13,058 nt of DNA from QHXQ01 sp036389375 (lineage in GTDB: Bacteria > Acidobacteriota > Blastocatellia > Pyrinomonadales > Pyrinomonadaceae), in the NCBI GenBank assembly GCA_036389375.1, contig DASVQA010000108.1:1-13058 (forward strand), in the 5' to 3' direction. Made by a program: the position numbers and the translations under genes. This document shows positions 6,894 to 12,794 of this stretch, one piece after another (the first letter of the stretch is position 1; every line of letters starts with the position of its first letter). The notes beneath the pieces were generated by a model, which was given only the letters and a program-made list of their open reading frames with translations, made no database searches and had not been told where the DNA came from.

Positions 6894-7517
6894 ATGTCGC
6901 CTGCGCTCGTCATCTTCCTCGCCTACCTGTTAGGCTCAATCCCGTTTGGTTATCTACTCGTGCGTTTGGTGGGCGGCGGCGACGTGCGCGCGAGCGGCTC
7001 AGGCGGGACGGGCGCAACCAACGTGACGCGCCGCGCGGGCAAGGGCGCAGGAGTTTTGACGCTTGTGCTGGACGCGCTCAAGGGTGCGCTCGCGGTCGTC
7101 GGGGCGCGCTGGTTGTTGACGACGTTGCCGCCGACTTGGGGCAGCAACTGGTGGGTCGTCAGCGCCGCCTTCGCCGCCATCGTCGGGCACTGTTTTCCGG
7201 TCTGGCTCAGGTTTCGCGGCGGCAAGGGCGTGGCGACTGGGCTGGGTGTCTTCCTCGCGCTCGTGCCGTTGGCGGTGGCCATCGTCGGCGTCGTCTTTCT
7301 GCTCGTCGTCTGGCGCACGCGTTATGTCTCGCTCGGCTCGATCACGGCTGCGGCGCTGATGCCGCTGTGCGTCTGGCTGCTCGCGCGCATCGGAGTGCCG
7401 ACCACGCAGAGCGCACCGCTCGTCGCGGTCGCGCTCGCCGGTGGCGCATTGATCATCTTCATGCACCGCGCCAATATCAGCCGTCTACTAAACGGCACGG
7501 AGAACAGGTTGAACTGA
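6894..7517 (+). CDS. plsY: PlsY: acyl-phosphate:glycerol-3-phosphate acyltransferase
   Basis: 207 aa integral membrane protein with about five hydrophobic segments, the usual PlsY size and layout. It transfers acyl groups from acyl-phosphate to glycerol-3-phosphate at the inner face of the membrane, giving lysophosphatidic acid. Three family motifs are present. Motif 1 is SGSGGTGATNVTR (34-46), motif 2 is GHCFPVWLRFRGGKG (98-112), and motif 3 is HRANISRLLNGTE (191-203). Motif 1 has Gly38 where the family usually has Asn (GSGN). The start is ATG 6894, 10 bp after cinA, with no clear Shine-Dalgarno, so it may depend on coupling. gpsA, which makes its substrate, is next downstream. Confidence 0.95.
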   Translation: MSPALVIFLAYLLGSIPFGYLLVRLVGGGDVRASGSGGTGATNVTRRAGKGAGVLTLVLDALKGALAVVGARWLLTTLPPTWGSNWWVVSAAFAAIVGHCFPVWLRFRGGKGVATGLGVFLALVPLAVAIVGVVFLLVVWRTRYVSLGSITAAALMPLCVWLLARIGVPTTQSAPLVAVALAGGALIIFMHRANISRLLNGTENRLN

Positions 7518-7602
7518 TGAAGGCGGGCCCCGGTGAAGGGCGGCTCGGTCGGCGTGTCTGCTGCATTCGGCGCGCTCGCGCTCATCATTCATCGTTTAGA
7601 TC

Positions 7603-8619
7603 ATGCGTCGGATCGCAATCATGGGCGCAGGCGGTTGGGGCACGGCGCTGGGCTTAGTGGCCGGGCGGGCGGGGCATGCGGTGCGCCTGTGGTCGCGCAA
7701 CGGCGCAGTCGTCGAGGCGATCAATCGTGAGCGCGTCAACAGCACGTATCTCGCGGGGCATTGTCTGACCGGCGACGTGGGTGCGACGACCGACACGGGC
7801 GCGGCGCTCGCAGGCGCGGAGTTGGTCATACTGGCTGCGCCTTCGCATGCGACGCGCGCTCTGCTCATGCAGATGGCGGCGGACGTGCGACCGGAGATGA
7901 TCATCGTCAGCGCGACGAAGGGGATTGAGATCGAGACGGGGCGGCGCATCTCGGAAGTGTCCGCAGAAGTGCTCGGCGCTCGTTACGCGGCGCGCTTCGT
8001 CTGCCTGTCGGGCCCTTCGTTCGCGCAGGAAGTGGCCGCCGGTCAGCCGACGGCAGTGGTCGCGGCGAGCGCCGACGCCGCATTGAGCCTCGCCGTGCAA
8101 GCCGCGCTCAGTCATGGCAACCTGCGCGTCTATACGAACAATGATGTGGCGGGCACGGAGTTGGGCGGCGCGGTCAAGAACGTGATCGCGGTGGCGGCAG
8201 GCATGGTGGCCGGGTTAGGATTAGGCGCAAACAGCATCGCCGCCTTGATCACGCGGGGTTTGGCCGAATTAGTCCGGCTGGCGCAAACGCAGGGCGCGCG
8301 CGTCGAGACGCTGATGGGGCTGGCGGGCCTGGGCGATCTGGTGCTGACCTGCACGGGCGGTCTTTCGCGCAACCGCTACGTCGGGCAGGAACTGGGGCGC
8401 GGGCGGGCGCTGGCTGACATTCTCGCTGGCATGCAAGAGGTCGCCGAGGGCGTGCGGACGGCCCGCGCCGTCAGGTTGTTGGCCGCACGGGCGGGTGTCA
8501 AGATGCCGATCACGGAGCAGGTTCACGCCGTCTTGTACGAAGGGCGCGGCGTGGGCGCGGCCGTCGAACAGTTGATGGCCAGACCGCTCAAGGGCGAGTT
8601 TGAAGGGGCGGGGAATTGA
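7603..8619 (+). CDS. gpsA: GpsA: NAD(P)+-dependent glycerol-3-phosphate dehydrogenase
   Basis: 338 aa, normal length. The enzyme reduces dihydroxyacetone phosphate to sn-glycerol-3-phosphate in the cytoplasm for phospholipid synthesis. The Rossmann motif GAGGWGT (8-14) lies at the N-terminus. SATKGIE with K106, SGPSFA (136-141), GGAVKNVIA with catalytic K192 (188-196), GLAGLGDLVLTC (239-250) and SRNR (255-258) follow in the family order. I chose ATG 7603 because it places the nucleotide-binding strand at residues 3-7; ATG 7621 would delete it. No Shine-Dalgarno is visible. The 85-bp gap after plsY contains nothing I can identify. The pairing with plsY groups two successive steps of membrane lipid synthesis. 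Confidence 0.95.
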   Translation: MRRIAIMGAGGWGTALGLVAGRAGHAVRLWSRNGAVVEAINRERVNSTYLAGHCLTGDVGATTDTGAALAGAELVILAAPSHATRALLMQMAADVRPEMIIVSATKGIEIETGRRISEVSAEVLGARYAARFVCLSGPSFAQEVAAGQPTAVVAASADAALSLAVQAALSHGNLRVYTNNDVAGTELGGAVKNVIAVAAGMVAGLGLGANSIAALITRGLAELVRLAQTQGARVETLMGLAGLGDLVLTCTGGLSRNRYVGQELGRGRALADILAGMQEVAEGVRTARAVRLLAARAGVKMPITEQVHAVLYEGRGVGAAVEQLMARPLKGEFEGAGN

Positions 8620-8674
8620 GTTGTCGAGTCAACGGTTCGTCGCTTCGATGTCGCAAAACAAGTAGGCGCAATCA

Positions 8675-9145
8675 ATGACGCAAGCTGCTGAAGAGAAGGC
8701 GCTGCTGACCAATCGCGCAGCCTTTCACGAGTATCACATCGAGGATAAGTATGAGGCGGGCGTGGCGCTGACCGGCACGGAGGTTAAGAGCGTGCGCGCC
8801 GGGCACGTGCAGTTGAAGGAGTCTTACGTGGCGGTGCGGGGCGGCGAGGCGTGGTTGTTCAACGCGCACATTTCGCCGTATGCTTACGGCAACCGCGAGA
8901 ACCATGACCCCACGCGCACACGCAAGCTGTTGCTGCACCGGCGCGAGATTGACCGGCTGGAAGACGCGACGACGACGAAGGGCATGACGCTCGTTGTGAC
9001 GCGCATCTATCTTAAGCGCGGGCGCGTCAAATTGGAGGTCGGCGTGGCGCGGGGCAAGAAGCTTTATGACAAACGCGAGACGGCGATGCGCCGCACGGTC
9101 GAACGCGAGACGCGCGCGCAACTCAAAGAACGTAATCGAGAATAA
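8675..9145 (+). CDS. smpB: SmpB: tmRNA-binding protein of trans-translation
   Basis: 156 aa, typical for SmpB. It binds tmRNA (SsrA) and carries it into stalled ribosomes so that the nascent chain is tagged for degradation. Recognisable blocks are NRAAFHEYHIEDKYEAG (13-29), LTGTEVKSVRAGHVQL (32-47), YVAVRGGEAWLFNAHI (51-66) with the SPY that follows, and GKKLYDKRET (127-136). The basic C-terminal tail (137-156) is the part that inserts into the mRNA channel in known SmpB. The start is ATG 8675, 55 bp after gpsA. pepA begins 29 bp downstream. I see no ssrA gene in this window. Confidence 0.96.
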   Translation: MTQAAEEKALLTNRAAFHEYHIEDKYEAGVALTGTEVKSVRAGHVQLKESYVAVRGGEAWLFNAHISPYAYGNRENHDPTRTRKLLLHRREIDRLEDATTTKGMTLVVTRIYLKRGRVKLEVGVARGKKLYDKRETAMRRTVERETRAQLKERNRE

Positions 9146-9174
9146 AAGCGTAGAGCGGCAGGAGAAAAGGGCAG

Positions 9175-10722
9175 ATGGAGATTCAAACGAATACCAAAGG
9201 CTTTAAAGAAGCCGACGTGCAGGCGCTTGTGGCCGTCGTCTTCAAAGACGAAAAGGCGGACGAAGGTCTGTTACAGGAACTCGATGCGGCGACCGGCGGG
9301 TTGATTACATCGGTCATTGAAGCGGAGGAGTTGAAGGGTAAGGAGGGCGAGACGGTCTACATGCACCTCGGCGCGGGGCGCGGCGAGTTGAAGGCGCAGC
9401 GCCTGTTGCTCGTCGGCGCGGGCGACCGCGACTCGTTCAATCTCGCGCAGGTCGCGCAAGCAGCAGGCACGGCTGCTCGTACCCTGCGCGCGCGCAGCGT
9501 AAAGACGGTCGGTTTGATCCTGCGCACGCCTGAAGGCGAGACGGAGCGCGCGGCTGCGGCGGCGGTCGAGGGCACGCTCTTGGGTCTGTTTGAGCTGGAC
9601 AAATATCGGACGGTCGAGAAAGAGGAGCGGCAGATTGAGCGTCTGACTTTGATCGCACCGGGCGGTGATGAAGCCGCCCTCAAACGCGGCGCGGAACGCG
9701 GGCGCATCGTCGGCGAGTCGGTCAATTTCACGCGTGATCTGGCGAACGAGCCGGGCGCGCACATGACGCCGACCATTATGGCCGAGCGGGCGCAGGAGAT
9801 CGCGGAGCAGTTCGGCCTTGAATGCCACATCCTTGAACGCGAGCAGATGGAGCAGGAGGGCATGGGCGCGCTCCTGTGCGTGGCGCGCGGCTCGGACGAG
9901 CCGCCGAAACTCATCATCTTGAAGTACACGCCCGAAGGCGCGAGCCAGAAAAGCGGCGCGCAGCAAAGCGATCACAAAGGCGAACTGCTCGCGCTCGTCG
10001 GCAAAGGCATTACGTTCGACACCGGCGGCATCTCGCTCAAGCCGGGCGAGAACATGGAGTTGATGAAGTACGATATGACGGGCGGCGCAACCGTGCTCGG
10101 CGTGATGCGCGCCATCGCGCAGCTTAAACCGCCGATCCCGATCCTCGGCGTCGTGCCCTCGACCGAGAACATGCCGTCCGGCAAGGCGACGAAGCCCGGC
10201 GACGTGGTGCGCGCCATGAACGGCAAGACCATTGAGGTCATCAACACTGACGCCGAAGGGCGGCTCATCTTGGCTGATGCCGTCTGCTACGCCAAGAAGC
10301 TCGGCGCGACGCGCGTGGTTGACATGGCGACGCTCACGGGTGCGGTCTCCATCGCGCTCGGCGACGTGAACACCGGCGTCCTCGGCACAGATCAGGCGTT
10401 GATTGATGAGCTAATCACGGCCGGGCGCGAGGTGGGCGAGAAGTTCTGGCAGTTGCCGCTCGATAAGGAGTACACGCGGCAGATCAAGTCGGACATCGCT
10501 GACATCAAGAACGTCGGCGGGCGCAAGGCGGGCACGATCACCGCCGCCGCCTTCATCAAGGAGTTTGCCGACGGCATCTCGTGGGCGCATCTGGACATCG
10601 CCGGCACGGCCTGGGGCGACGAGCCGAAACCGTTTCGCGCAAAGGGGCCGACCGGCGTTGCCGTCCGCACGCTGCTACGCTTGATCGAGCGCGCCGTAAA
10701 TTCGGACGGCCGGCAAACTTAA
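9175..10722 (+). CDS. pepA: PepA: leucyl (M17) cytosol aminopeptidase
   Basis: 515 aa, close to the family's usual 480-510. It removes N-terminal residues from peptides in the cytoplasm using two metal ions. Residues 1-170 form the variable N-terminal domain and 185-505 the catalytic domain. The metal and catalytic residues are K277 and D282 in VGKGITFDTGG, K289, D300 in MKYDMTGG, and D359/E361/R363 in the signature NTDAEGRL (357-364). A hydrophilic insert (about 255-270, rich in Ser/Gln/Gly) precedes the first catalytic strand and is probably a surface loop. The start is ATG 9175, with AGGAG at 9160-9164 and AAGGG just before the start. It is the last gene of the run, followed by a strong terminator. 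Confidence 0.95.
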   Translation: MEIQTNTKGFKEADVQALVAVVFKDEKADEGLLQELDAATGGLITSVIEAEELKGKEGETVYMHLGAGRGELKAQRLLLVGAGDRDSFNLAQVAQAAGTAARTLRARSVKTVGLILRTPEGETERAAAAAVEGTLLGLFELDKYRTVEKEERQIERLTLIAPGGDEAALKRGAERGRIVGESVNFTRDLANEPGAHMTPTIMAERAQEIAEQFGLECHILEREQMEQEGMGALLCVARGSDEPPKLIILKYTPEGASQKSGAQQSDHKGELLALVGKGITFDTGGISLKPGENMELMKYDMTGGATVLGVMRAIAQLKPPIPILGVVPSTENMPSGKATKPGDVVRAMNGKTIEVINTDAEGRLILADAVCYAKKLGATRVVDMATLTGAVSIALGDVNTGVLGTDQALIDELITAGREVGEKFWQLPLDKEYTRQIKSDIADIKNVGGRKAGTITAAAFIKEFADGISWAHLDIAGTAWGDEPKPFRAKGPTGVAVRTLLRLIERAVNSDGRQT

Positions 10723-10753
10723 GGTCAAGCAACTTATGTCACGCCACGCTTGA

Positions 10754-10785
10754 GGGCATGAAGCTTACTGCTTCGTGCCCCTTTT
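10754..10785 (+). terminator. Rho-independent terminator after pepA
   Basis: GGGCATGAAGC (10754-10764) pairs with GCTTCGTGCCC (10770-10780) over 11 bp with one T-G wobble. The loop is TTACT, and CTTTT follows (10781-10785). It begins 32 nt after the pepA stop, and is the only textbook intrinsic terminator I found in the window. Confidence 0.85.
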
Positions 10786-10848
10786 GCTTGATAATCAATG
10801 GAATCGGCTAGATTTGCACAGGCAACCGCACGTCGGGTCGCTACGAGA

Positions 10849-10890
10849 GTGTCCACTTTTGTCTACAGCGGTGTCCACAAAAGTGGACAC
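10849..10890. repeat. Three-armed GTGTCCAC inverted repeat
   Basis: GTGTCCACTTTTGT (10849-10862) is an exact inverted copy of ACAAAAGTGGACAC (10877-10890). In addition GTGTCCAC (10871-10878), four A, and GTGGACAC (10883-10890) form a compact hairpin with 8-bp arms. One left arm is thus duplicated and competes for one right arm. Possible readings are an operator, the end of an insertion element or a small transposon remnant. No transposase gene is near. Confidence 0.7.
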
Positions 10891-10910
10891 ATATTCAAAT
10901 AAAGTGAAAT

Positions 10911-10924
10911 TTACTTGCAAGTAA
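10911..10924. promoter_or_regulatory. Perfect 14-bp palindrome, candidate operator
   Basis: TTACTTGCAAGTAA is its own reverse complement over all 14 bases. With no spacer it is more like a dimeric repressor site than a transcription terminator. It lies 20 bp after the GTGTCCAC repeat. No regulator gene is adjacent. Confidence 0.5.
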
Positions 10925-10988
10925 TCTTGCTATTTTGTGGATTTCGAGCTATTTTCACGCTGGCATAAGCATTGCTGACTTTGACATA

Positions 10989-11072
10989 GAGCCAAAGGGT
11001 GCGGGCACTAAAAATAATGTCCTTGCCCCTCCTCGGTGGCCGTCCGAGGCAGACGCACCGCCCCTTTGGCTC
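10989..11072. other. Nested hairpin, possible structured RNA
   Basis: GAGCCAAAGGG (10989-10999) pairs exactly with CCCTTTGGCTC (11062-11072). Allowing a bulge, TGCG just inside the left arm can also pair with CGCA near 11054. Inside is a second stem, CCTCGG (11031-11036) with CCGAGG (11044-11049), and a 7-nt loop. I do not recognise a known RNA family. No T-tract follows on the + strand. Confidence 0.45.
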
Positions 11073-11098
11073 GCCTCACTAGCACTCATTTCGTCCGC

Positions 11099-11130
11099 AT
11101 TCCGGCAAAATTCCCAACAATTCCGACAAG
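11099..11130. repeat. Three helically phased direct repeats upstream of a promoter
   Basis: ATTCCGGCAAA (11099), ATTCCCAACA (11110) and ATTCCGACAAG (11120) start 11 and 10 bp apart. This is one DNA turn each, so they fall on one face of the helix. They end 17 nt before the extended -10 element at 11148, where an activator would sit. Confidence 0.45.
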
Positions 11131-11147
11131 ACGAATCCGGCTAAAAG

Positions 11148-11156
11148 TGCTATAGT
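11148..11156 (+). promoter_or_regulatory. Extended -10 promoter of the J-domain gene
   Basis: TGCTATAGT contains an extended -10 (TG, one base, TATAGT at 11151-11156). No good -35 stands at 16-18 bp; the best nearby match, CCGACA at 11123-11128, is too far. Transcription would start near 11163 and give a leader of about 85 nt. That leader can form two small stems: ACGGG/CCCGT (11163-11167 and 11182-11186) and CGCGC/GCGCG (11189-11193 and 11202-11206). Confidence 0.5.
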
Positions 11157-11246
11157 GGGCGCACGGGTTTGACCCTTCCCGCCCGTAACGCGCTCAACTT
11201 GGCGCGCTCGCTCACTGGCACGTGATGCGTTCGGGGTATTTGCGCA

Positions 11247-12059
11247 GTGCTCGACTATTACAAAGTTTTAGGCGTCAAGCGGAACGCTTCAGCGGCCGAG
11301 GTGAAATCGGCCTATCGGCGTCTGGCCCGCCAGCGCCATCCCGATTTAAACGGCGGCTCAGAGCAGGCCCAACGCGAGTTTACGCTGATCGCGCTGGCCT
11401 ACCGCACGCTCAGCGACCCGCAGGAGCGCGCCTACTACGACGGCCAACTGACGCGCCTTGCCAGCGGTTTCAGCAGCAGTGCCGGTTCGTCGGTGCTCAA
11501 CTCGAACAACCCGCACGCACGCCGCATGCGGCAGGTAGCGACGCAGGCACGGTTCGACCGGATCGTTGACAACCTGATCGAGGCCGAGCGGCGCGAGACC
11601 TTCGCGCTGCAACAGGCCGTCTTTACCATCGTCTCGCTGTTTCTTTCGACCTTCTTCGTCGGCATGTTCAAGCCGCGCCTGTGGGACAGCATGAACATCC
11701 CCGTGCGCGCCGTCATGGTCACGCTGTTTCTGTTGGGTCTGTGGCAACTCTACACGCGCCTGCGCGCGGGCTACGACCGCTACACCTATCAGCCGAAATC
11801 CATCCACGACTCGATCATGCGCGAAACGGAGAAGCCTGACAAACCCTTTACGCGCTTCGCCGCCTCGACCTTCCTCGTCGGCGGTTACATGACGAGCCTC
11901 GCCGCCGGACTCTTCGTCGGTAGCCACATGTACAAACTGATCCTGAGCGCGATCCCCGGTCTCTTCGACCCGCACGTGCGGCCCGAACTACTCTTCTATC
12001 CACCCATCGCCGTGCTCATCGTGGACACGCTCCACACCATCGCCGCCAAGATTGATTAG
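11247..12059 (+). CDS. Membrane-anchored J-domain (DnaJ-like) protein
   Basis: 270 aa. Residues 2-66 are a J-domain: DYYKVLGV (3-10), a basic helix II, HPD (31-33) and AYRTLSDPQERAYYD (51-65). The HPD loop stimulates the ATPase of an Hsp70 partner (DnaK). There is no Gly/Phe-rich region, zinc-finger domain or C-terminal substrate domain, so it is not DnaJ itself. About four hydrophobic segments follow (121-141, 153-170, 205-226, 246-266), which suggests a membrane protein recruiting Hsp70 to the membrane; that role is inference. The start is GTG 11247. It puts the J-domain at the N-terminus, and no upstream start is in frame. The ribosome site is weak (GGGG about 10 nt before). Confidence 0.85.
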   Translation: MLDYYKVLGVKRNASAAEVKSAYRRLARQRHPDLNGGSEQAQREFTLIALAYRTLSDPQERAYYDGQLTRLASGFSSSAGSSVLNSNNPHARRMRQVATQARFDRIVDNLIEAERRETFALQQAVFTIVSLFLSTFFVGMFKPRLWDSMNIPVRAVMVTLFLLGLWQLYTRLRAGYDRYTYQPKSIHDSIMRETEKPDKPFTRFAASTFLVGGYMTSLAAGLFVGSHMYKLILSAIPGLFDPHVRPELLFYPPIAVLIVDTLHTIAAKID

Positions 12060-12527
12060 CCGGCGCAAGGGCCGCAGGGCCCGCTTCTAGCTCAACCCGC
12101 CCCGTGCAAACTCGCCGCGCCCGCTAAAACTTCGTCTTGCCTGTCATGTACGTCTCGTGTATATTCCGGCCTCAGGCGGCCTGCGAACGGTCGCACGTAA
12201 ATTACTTCAATACAACTGAGCCGGAGCGTAAGCGCCGCGCAAGGCGACTCGCAAATGAACCCAGCCTCGCCGCCATTGGGGTCGCCGCCTCCTGCGCCCG
12301 CGCTCTGTTTGAACGTGTAAATATAGTCTGCCCGACCGCGATTGGGCGGCGGCTGATTGAACCAACAGTCTATAAGGTGACAACCCCCAGCATTCTTCTC
12401 GCGCGCAGGCACGCGCCGCACATAAGCAGATGCCGGCCCGGCAGACGCCGCCGCCCGACTCGCCTCAGGAGTTGACTGCGCTCACGCGCTTGGGCCGTCT
12501 GTCTGCACCGGCAGGAGGTAACCGAAG
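12060..12527 (+). other. Non-coding region with promoter and long leader
   Basis: This stretch of 468 bp has no convincing gene. A short GGGCC/GGCCC stem just after the J-domain gene (about 12069-12082) lacks a T-tract. A good promoter lies at 12137-12165, after which about 360 nt precede the next start. Possible stems in that leader are TGCGA/TCGCA (12182-12186 and 12191-12195) and a long-range pair CCGCC/GGCGG (12270-12274 and 12345-12349), with GGTCG/CGACC inside it (12280-12284 and 12333-12337). I do not recognise tmRNA, SRP RNA, RNase P RNA or a known riboswitch. Confidence 0.5.
12137..12165 (+). promoter_or_regulatory. Sigma-70-type promoter
   Basis: TTGCCT (12137-12142) and TATATT (12160-12165) are separated by exactly 17 bp, with TG directly before the -10. 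It is the best promoter match in the window. The predicted start is near 12172, about 356 nt upstream of the next gene's ATG. Confidence 0.6.
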
Positions 12528-12794
12528 ATGGCCAAGCGAATCACCGAACGACAGCGCCTCGCCTTCAAACTCGACTCGCTCACCGATACGGAAGTTAAAG
12601 AAGTGCTGGACTATATCTCGATCATGGAGTCCATGCGCCGCGCCGCTATGCCGGCCGGGCTATGGGAGGATGAGTTGGTCACGCTGCTCGCCGACTCGCC
12701 GGAGAACATACGCGCGCGTCAGGCGTTCGAGTGGGAATCTGTGCGCCGCCGCGCCGAGCGCCGGGCCGCCGCCACGCTCCCATCGCGCGTATGA
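12528..12794 (+). CDS. Small charged protein of unknown function (88 aa)
   Basis: 88 aa, not recognised. It begins MAKRITERQRLAFKLDSL, followed by an acidic helix (TDTEVKEVLDYISIMESM, 20-36), a middle part with GLWEDELVTLLAD (44-56) and an Arg/Ala-rich tail (70-88). It has no signal peptide, membrane helix or cysteine, so it is probably cytoplasmic. The short helical, charged build would suit a regulatory or adaptor protein, but nothing proves that. The evidence that it is real is the strong ribosome site AGGAGGT (12513-12519), 8 nt before ATG 12528, and the ATGA overlap with the next gene, which implies translational coupling. Confidence 0.75.
   Translation: MAKRITERQRLAFKLDSLTDTEVKEVLDYISIMESMRRAAMPAGLWEDELVTLLADSPENIRARQAFEWESVRRRAERRAAATLPSRV

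Larger units (their letters stand above)
10786..11246. other. Non-coding region with layered repeats between pepA and the J-domain gene
   Basis: This stretch of about 460 bp is more AT-rich in its first half than its surroundings. In order it contains a three-armed GTGTCCAC repeat (10849-10890), a 14-bp palindrome (10911-10924), a nested hairpin (10989-11072), phased direct repeats (11099-11130) and an extended -10 promoter (11148-11156). A perfect TTGACA lies at 10981-10986, but I see no acceptable -10 for it. A 69-codon GTG-start frame (10935-11144) crosses the hairpins and has no ribosome site, so I do not call it a gene. Confidence 0.6.

Noticed and set aside
7517..7602. Possible small gene between plsY and gpsA, starting at an ATG that overlaps the plsY stop
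   Set aside because: The frame runs on into gpsA in the wrong phase without protein-like composition.
9271..9975. Antisense open frame of 234 codons over pepA
   Set aside because: It is a shadow of a clear M17 peptidase, with no ribosome site and biased composition.
10981..11018. Promoter based on the perfect TTGACA at 10981
   Set aside because: No reasonable -10 lies 16-19 bp downstream; the nearest AT-rich candidates are 22 or more bp away.
10935..11144. 69-codon GTG-start frame in the pepA/J-domain spacer
   Set aside because: It has no Shine-Dalgarno, crosses both stems of the nested hairpin and overlaps the phased repeats. It resembles no known protein.
12065..12090. Terminator after the J-domain gene
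   Set aside because: The GGGCC/GGCCC stem is only about 5 bp and is followed by GCTTCTAG, not a T-tract.
12137..12475. 112-codon + strand frame, and an overlapping - strand frame at 12092-12421
   Set aside because: Both cross a good promoter, lack ribosome sites and are low-complexity in parts. The region reads better as a leader.
12060..12527. A tmRNA (ssrA) gene, considered because smpB is in the window
   Set aside because: I found no tag-peptide frame ending in an ALAA-like sequence and no tRNA-like 3' end on either strand.
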